Shown: piece after piece, positions 59,646 through 64,000 of the stretch | How the letters are laid out: each line of letters starts with the position of its first letter | How positions within the stretch are numbered: position 1 is the stretch's first letter | Assembly (NCBI GenBank): GCA_003508835.1 | Contig: PUFA01000072.1 | Span: forward strand, 4,810,501 to 4,874,500 | Origin: Eonycteris spelaea | Lineage: Eukaryota; Chordata; Mammalia; Chiroptera; Pteropodidae | DNA length: 64,000 nucleotides | Direction of reading: 5' to 3' | Translations under genes and position numbers: made by a program | The notes under the pieces: generated by a model | Told to the model about the DNA's origin: nothing | Databases searched by the model: none | What the model saw: the letters and a program-made list of their open reading frames with translations, nothing else

Positions 59646-59712
59646 ACAGGAAAGAAAGCAAAGAAGGGAGGGAGGAAGGAAGGAAGTGAAGGGAAAGGAA
59701 GACAGGCAGGAA
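59646..59712. repeat. Purine (GA)-rich tract
   Basis: About 65 bases are almost all A and G on the plus strand (gaagggagggaggaaggaag). This composition can form triplex DNA. Confidence 0.85.
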
Positions 59713-61494
59713 AATGATAGTTGAGCAAAGACTTATTTTTAGAGTCAAAGTTGTGGTTATATTACAATATGAGGCTTTTCGATTTGCGGTCTGAAGGACT
59801 AGCTGTGTGAACTTTATCTTTATACAGGAAAAATCCCGTTTGCATAAACGAAGGCATCACATTTCGGTTACATTTCCTTTGGAGATTCAAAAGTTCTCAG
59901 GTTCCCCCTCCTCCCAATACAAAGGTCAGCCCGGTCAGGTGTCCCCTCAGCACAGGAGGGGTTAAAGGACACGTGACTCTGCTAGACAAAACAAGAAGAC
60001 ACACAGACTCCCTGAAATGTCTAGAGTTTGAAAAGTACCTGATGTGGAAAAAAATTAAAAGAGGCACAGGAATGGAAAATTCCATTGCTGGCTCGCTCTT
60101 CTCTTTCTTGCTAGGGTGGGATTAGTTACCAGCTGTCAAAAGAAATATCATTTTTAATTCTTATTTTGGGGGGAAGGAAAGCATTAGGGAAAAAAATGTC
60201 TTGGAAGAAAGGCAACAAGGCCCTTCGTTTTCACAGTGAATTCCTACAGTTTGCAGGAGCACAAGAGGGCCACGTGGCGAGGAGGGAAGGGTCATGCAGG
60301 TGAACGAATCCCCCTCGGATATTTCCTAATGAAGTAATCAACATGGTCATGAAGTTAGGGGCTTGGGGCTTGAACTCTTCGGGTAAAGATAGTAATGAAA
60401 GCAAAATAAATGAGGGCATCTCTTGAAACCCAGCCAGCCGCCTTCGATGCTACGCGCGTTCCCATGAACTCATGCTTCCTTGAGGAGGGTGACAGCTTTT
60501 CAGTCTACAGGTCCTCTGCCAAGGAATAGGATTTACCAAATGTTTGGGTTCCCGTTTCGATGCTGCGTCACGTCTGTGGCACGCTCCACAGCTCATGAAG
60601 CTGTCCCAAGGCACGGCGTCAGTGAGCGCCCGCAACATGGTGGCAATCACAGCAGTGAGTGGGGCGTGCGGTTGGGGTACACACGCTTCCAGAAGGTCCG
60701 CTGGACTCGCACGCCCGGGCTGCTGGGAAGGCCGTGGTCAGGAAGCGCGTTCTTGTGTGTTGAGAGCTCTTTGACAAAGATTAAAAAGCAAGATTCAAAT
60801 TGTAAATACAATTGTATCTCGATTTTATCATAATACAATAGGAAAAAAAGATGATGTAATTTAACCAAAGGAAATTTGAGGCTTGTAATTTTTTTTTTTT
60901 GCTGCCTTTTTTGTACTCATTCATATTCTCTATAGTAAACATATATAATAACCTTAACATCCAAGGGGGGTTTAAAGGTATTCTTCTCATTTTGTTTTTC
61001 CTTTTGGAAGGATAATGCAGCTCTTAGCTTGTTGGCATGGTTCATTCAATGTATCAGACTCTTTCAAATGATACAATCGGTTTTGTAATTTTTATTTAAA
61101 TCATTTGCTGAAATAGTGAGCGTAGGCTGATGAGCTTGCTGAGCTGGATTGCTCTTCGACGAAGCAAATTCAAGTTAACTCTTTTCAGTCTTTACTTTGC
61201 CTCTCATCATGCACGTTCTGGAGGGCTTGGAGCACAAAGTCCTTCAATGAAGGGAACTCTTGAGAGCCGGGATAATGAATAGAGAAAAAAAAAACCCAGG
61301 CACAATCTAATTATGGTGTCAGGTGGAGTCTCTGGGCAGCAAGGGGGCCTCAGGCCTCAAGAGGGGTGGGAGATGAACACAGGATGAGAGGAAGTTCACT
61401 GAAAAGTGAACTGATGAAAAGTGTCAAAGGGAGTTAAAAAATAGTAAGTGTTTTGGTCTCTAAGTATGGTGTACTTGCTTAGTTAAGAAAAGCA
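59713..61494. other. Unassigned DNA with CpG patch at 60550-60770
   Basis: A CpG-dense block with about 18 CpGs lies at 60550-60770 (separate entry). T/A-runs lie near 60889 and 61285. No gene was recognised; the 117-codon frame 60480-60833 passes through the CpG patch and has no domain. Confidence 0.45.
60550..60770. other. CpG-dense patch
   Basis: Around 18 CpGs in 220 bases, including 'gcacggcgtcagtgagcgcc' and 'ctcgcacgcccgggctgctg'. Immediate flanks are AT-rich. No repeat family was recognised. Confidence 0.45.
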
Positions 61495-61640
61495 TTCATT
61501 TCTTAGCATCTACTGTATTACAGCTGTCTGCTGGACACTTTATGGGATTCAGAGATAGATAATTTAGTCAGTCCCTACCTACTAGTATTTTTAAAATTTG
61601 GTGAAGGAAATGATAATGCAATAAGAACCATAATATAGAG
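61495..61640 (-). mobile_element. L2-type 3' end, antisense
   Basis: 'gcattcatttcttagcatct', 'gtctgctggacactttatgg' and 'gtcagtccctacctactagt' follow the reversed L2 3' end. Confidence 0.55.
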
Positions 61641-61764
61641 ATTGGAAGGAAGAATGCCTTGAAGAGGTTTGCTTTAAAAAAAAATTTTTAAATAACTATA
61701 AATCAATGTTTATAGTTGACAAGCAAGGAGTCAGTGAAAGGAACTTGAAAGAAAAAGGATTTTT

Positions 61765-62405
61765 TTTTAAAAAACTTTTTAAAGAGCAATTTTAGATTTA
61801 CATTAAAATTGAAGGAAGGAACAAAGATTACTCATATACCCACTTTCCCATATATGAACAGCCTCCACCATTACCAACACACTCACCAGAATGGTGCATT
61901 TTTTACCAAAGATGAACCTAAACTGACATATCGTTACCACCCAAAGTTCATAGGCTTCAGTCTTGGTGCCGTGCATTTCGTGGGTTGTGACAAATAACAA
62001 CATGTGTGCATCATTACAATATCATCCAGAGTGTTTCCACTGCTCTAAAGATCCTGCTCTGCAGCCTCCCTCCTCCAACTGATCTTTGCATTGTCTCCAT
62101 AGTTTTACCTTTTCCAGAATGTTGTATAGTGCTATGCATTTTCCTGTGTCTTTTCACTGCTGGATAGTTCATTTCTTTTTAGCTGAAGGACAGTCCGTTG
62201 TCAGGATGGGCTACCATTTATTGACTGACTGAAGGACATCTTTTGTCTTGGAAATTAGGAATAAAGCTGCTATAAACATTCCTGTGCAGGCTTTCGTGTG
62301 AACATACGTTTCTAACTCTTTGGGTAAAGACCAAGGAGCACAATTGCTGGATCGTATGCGGAAAGATAGGATTTCAAATGATAGCAATCCAGTTGACCTG
62401 AGGTT
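61765..62405 (-). mobile_element. L1M 3' UTR region, antisense, long
   Basis: In order it shows 'gagcaattttagatttacat', 'atacccactttcccatatat', 'ttaccacccaaagttcatag', 'catcattacaatatcatcca', 'catagttttaccttttccag', 'aataaagctgctataaacat' and 'attgctggatcgtatgcgga'. This is the standard reversed L1M 3' arrangement, about 640 bp long. The frames at 61803-62411 are shadows. Confidence 0.85.
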
Positions 62406-62485
62406 GACCATGTGTTAATTCTTAATCAGAAAAGAGGAACATTGCCTTTGGAGAATAGTGAATTGTGTGGTTTTGCTAGCTGGGA

Positions 62486-62805
62486 GATGGGCAACCATTT
62501 TTCTGTAAAGGGTCAGATACTAACTATCTTAAGCTTTGAGGGCCACGTGGTCTCCGTTGAGACTGAAGGTCACTGGACTCTGCCATGTGGGGTGAAAGCA
62601 GACGTCAACTGTGTTCGCGTGAGTGAGTGAGTGAGTGAGCATGGCTGTATCCCAACAAAATGACTGTAGACACTGAAACTTGAATTTCATGTAGTTGTCA
62701 CATCACGAAATATTCTTCTTCTTTTAAGCCTCCTCCCCATCATTTAAAAATGTAAAAACTATTCTTAGCTCATGGGCCTTACAGAAAACAGGAGTCAGGG
62801 CTGAA
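62486..62805 (+). mobile_element. MER58-like (longer form) hAT-Charlie element
   Basis: 'atttttctgtaaagggtcag', 'aagctttgagggccacgtgg' and 'gtatcccaacaaaatgactg' are followed by the longer-form blocks 'gacactgaaacttgaatttc', 'cacgaaatattcttcttctt', 'catttaaaaatgtaaaaact'. The right terminus is lost. A short GAGT/GTGA repeat (62619-62639) grew inside it. Confidence 0.75.
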
Positions 62806-63874
62806 CAAACAAAAACATTTTGCTGCTGACAGAGCTGGAGTCACCATACCTCACTGCTGTATGATTGGTCTTCCCTTTGTGCAGCCCGACTTCTTTCTAA
62901 ATGATGACTAAAATCACGGAACAGCAATAAAGTACAGATTATTGAAAAAAAGAGAATTACGTTTCACTTAAAGTTTTTACATGCGAGTCATGACTTTCTT
63001 TTGTCATCTTGTAATCTGACAAATCTTAAAGCCAACATTCCGTCCAGTTTGCCTCAGTTGTCCCCTGTGTGTCAGGAACGGTTACAGGGCACCGCGGCTG
63101 AACCCCACCAAAGTTGACTTCCAGTTAAGGTAGAAGCCACAGACAGGCAACAGAAAAGCCAACCCAGATAACCGTTTGTAGTTGGCTTTAGAAAGTGTTT
63201 TTCTACTTACATGTGAGTATGGGTGTGTCTGATGTTCTGGGAATTTACTTCAAACAAAGGAATGAAACCGCGCTGTGAAGGTCTGACTCAGTGGGAGTTG
63301 GGAAGCCATCCAGTTTCCCCATAGTGCCTCCTGTCCTGCCTTCTCTGCGGTCGTGTTTGTGCTGTGCAGTTAGGATGCCACAGCTTCTCAGACCGATCCA
63401 AACACTCACCCAGAGGAAGCCACCTCCCCTGAACTTGCCCTTGCAGGGGGAATTGTGTGTGGTGTTGGTGCTGTGTTCTTTTAAACGTCCTTTCAGATGG
63501 AATCCGGATAAAGGGCGTCCGGCTTTCCAACAAGCCAGTAACCGAGCAGAGTAATTGATAATGCTCTCTCTGCAAGCAAGTCAGGCTCATTATGGTTAAA
63601 CCACTGTGAATGTTGCCTCGATCAGTGTGGGCATGGAGACACTTCTCTCGTCTTCAGATTTCTTTGCAGAAAAGTTAACTTCCGGATCCACTGCTTCCCT
63701 GACCTTTACGGGGGATTGAAAAGATGGGGCCCTTGGAGAGTTCAGACTCTACTGTTACTGTGTAAGACGTTGCAAACAGGTGTTCCCCCGTCAGGATGTC
63801 AAAACTGAGTGACAGCTAACAGGTTTGGCGCGCTAAGTGTCTCCCCGAGGTAGCTGTGTCTGTCTTGTCACTGT
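62806..63874. other. Mostly unique DNA, no gene recognised
   Basis: No transposon was recognised. The overlapping frames at 63288-63590 (both strands) have no domain and no splice context. Confidence 0.45.
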
Positions 63875-63990
63875 TGTTGTCACCCCGTTTGCAAGCGGGG
63901 AGACTGGGGTGCAGATGGAGTTAAGCAGCCCCCAGTGTCACAAAGCTAGTACGTGACAGCTCCAACCCTGAAATCCCAGCTTGCTTCCTT
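63875..63990 (-). mobile_element. MIR SINE
   Basis: 'caccccgtttgcaagcgggg', 'gatggagttaagcagccccc' and 'tcacaaagctagtacgtgac' match MIR in reverse (ccattttacagatgaggaaa ... gttaagtaacttgcccaagg ... gtcacacagctagtaagtgg). Confidence 0.75.
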
Positions 63991-64000
63991 AGGTTTTCAC

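Noticed and set aside
1..64000. tRNA, rRNA, U6, 7SK and Y RNA genes or pseudogenes
   Set aside because: No sequence resembling these was seen; the only tRNA-like parts are the heads of MIR SINEs.

Overview
The window is nuclear DNA from a placental mammal. It is AT-rich and carries ancient eutherian and mammalian repeats throughout: MIR, L2, old L1M, MLT1/MaLR LTRs and hAT-Charlie MER elements. It also has (GT)n/(CA)n microsatellites and no compact open genes. I saw no Alu, B1/B2, tRNA-derived CAN, ERE or Bov-type SINE, so a human, mouse, dog, horse or cattle origin is not supported. I cannot name the species. No protein-coding gene, rRNA, tRNA or CRISPR array can be supported; the longest open frames (about 115-165 codons) are chance frames or lie in dead transposons. 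The window is best read as intergenic or deep-intronic sequence.

Layout. 1-2.7 kb: 3' half of a decayed L1 plus a second L1 scrap. 2.7-10.5 kb: mostly unique DNA with MIRs, an antisense MLT1 LTR, a (GT)n tract and a MER5 copy. 10.6-18.6 kb: repeat-rich, with an L1 3' end, an antisense MLT1, L2 pieces, and a rearranged antisense L1 block (15.5-17.7 kb) containing inverted and duplicated segments. 18.6-24.5 kb: unique DNA with two CpG-dense patches (one promoter-like at 21.2-21.35 kb), microsatellites, MER20, L1, MIR and L2. 24.5-32.7 kb: mainly unique DNA with a striking perfect 102-bp inverted repeat at 28289-28390 and 29287-29388. 32.7-46.8 kb: MaLR LTR, L2s, MIRs, MER1-, MER5A-, MER33- and MER58-like hAT elements and several L1 fragments. 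46.8-57.1 kb: mostly unique DNA with a few MIRs, a nuclear-receptor-type DR1 array and a CpG-dense patch. 57.2-64 kb: an antisense solo LTR, L2s, an antisense L1 3' end, a second MER58-like element and a terminal MIR.

The most notable signals are the perfect inverted repeat, whose identity is far higher than that of the old repeats around it; the 52-bp near-identical duplication at the edges of an inverted L1 segment; and seven isolated CpG-dense patches in otherwise CpG-poor DNA, one of which has a TATA/CRE/GC-box arrangement. Repeat family names come from pattern memory, not a library search, and repeat boundaries are approximate unless a terminal motif is stated.
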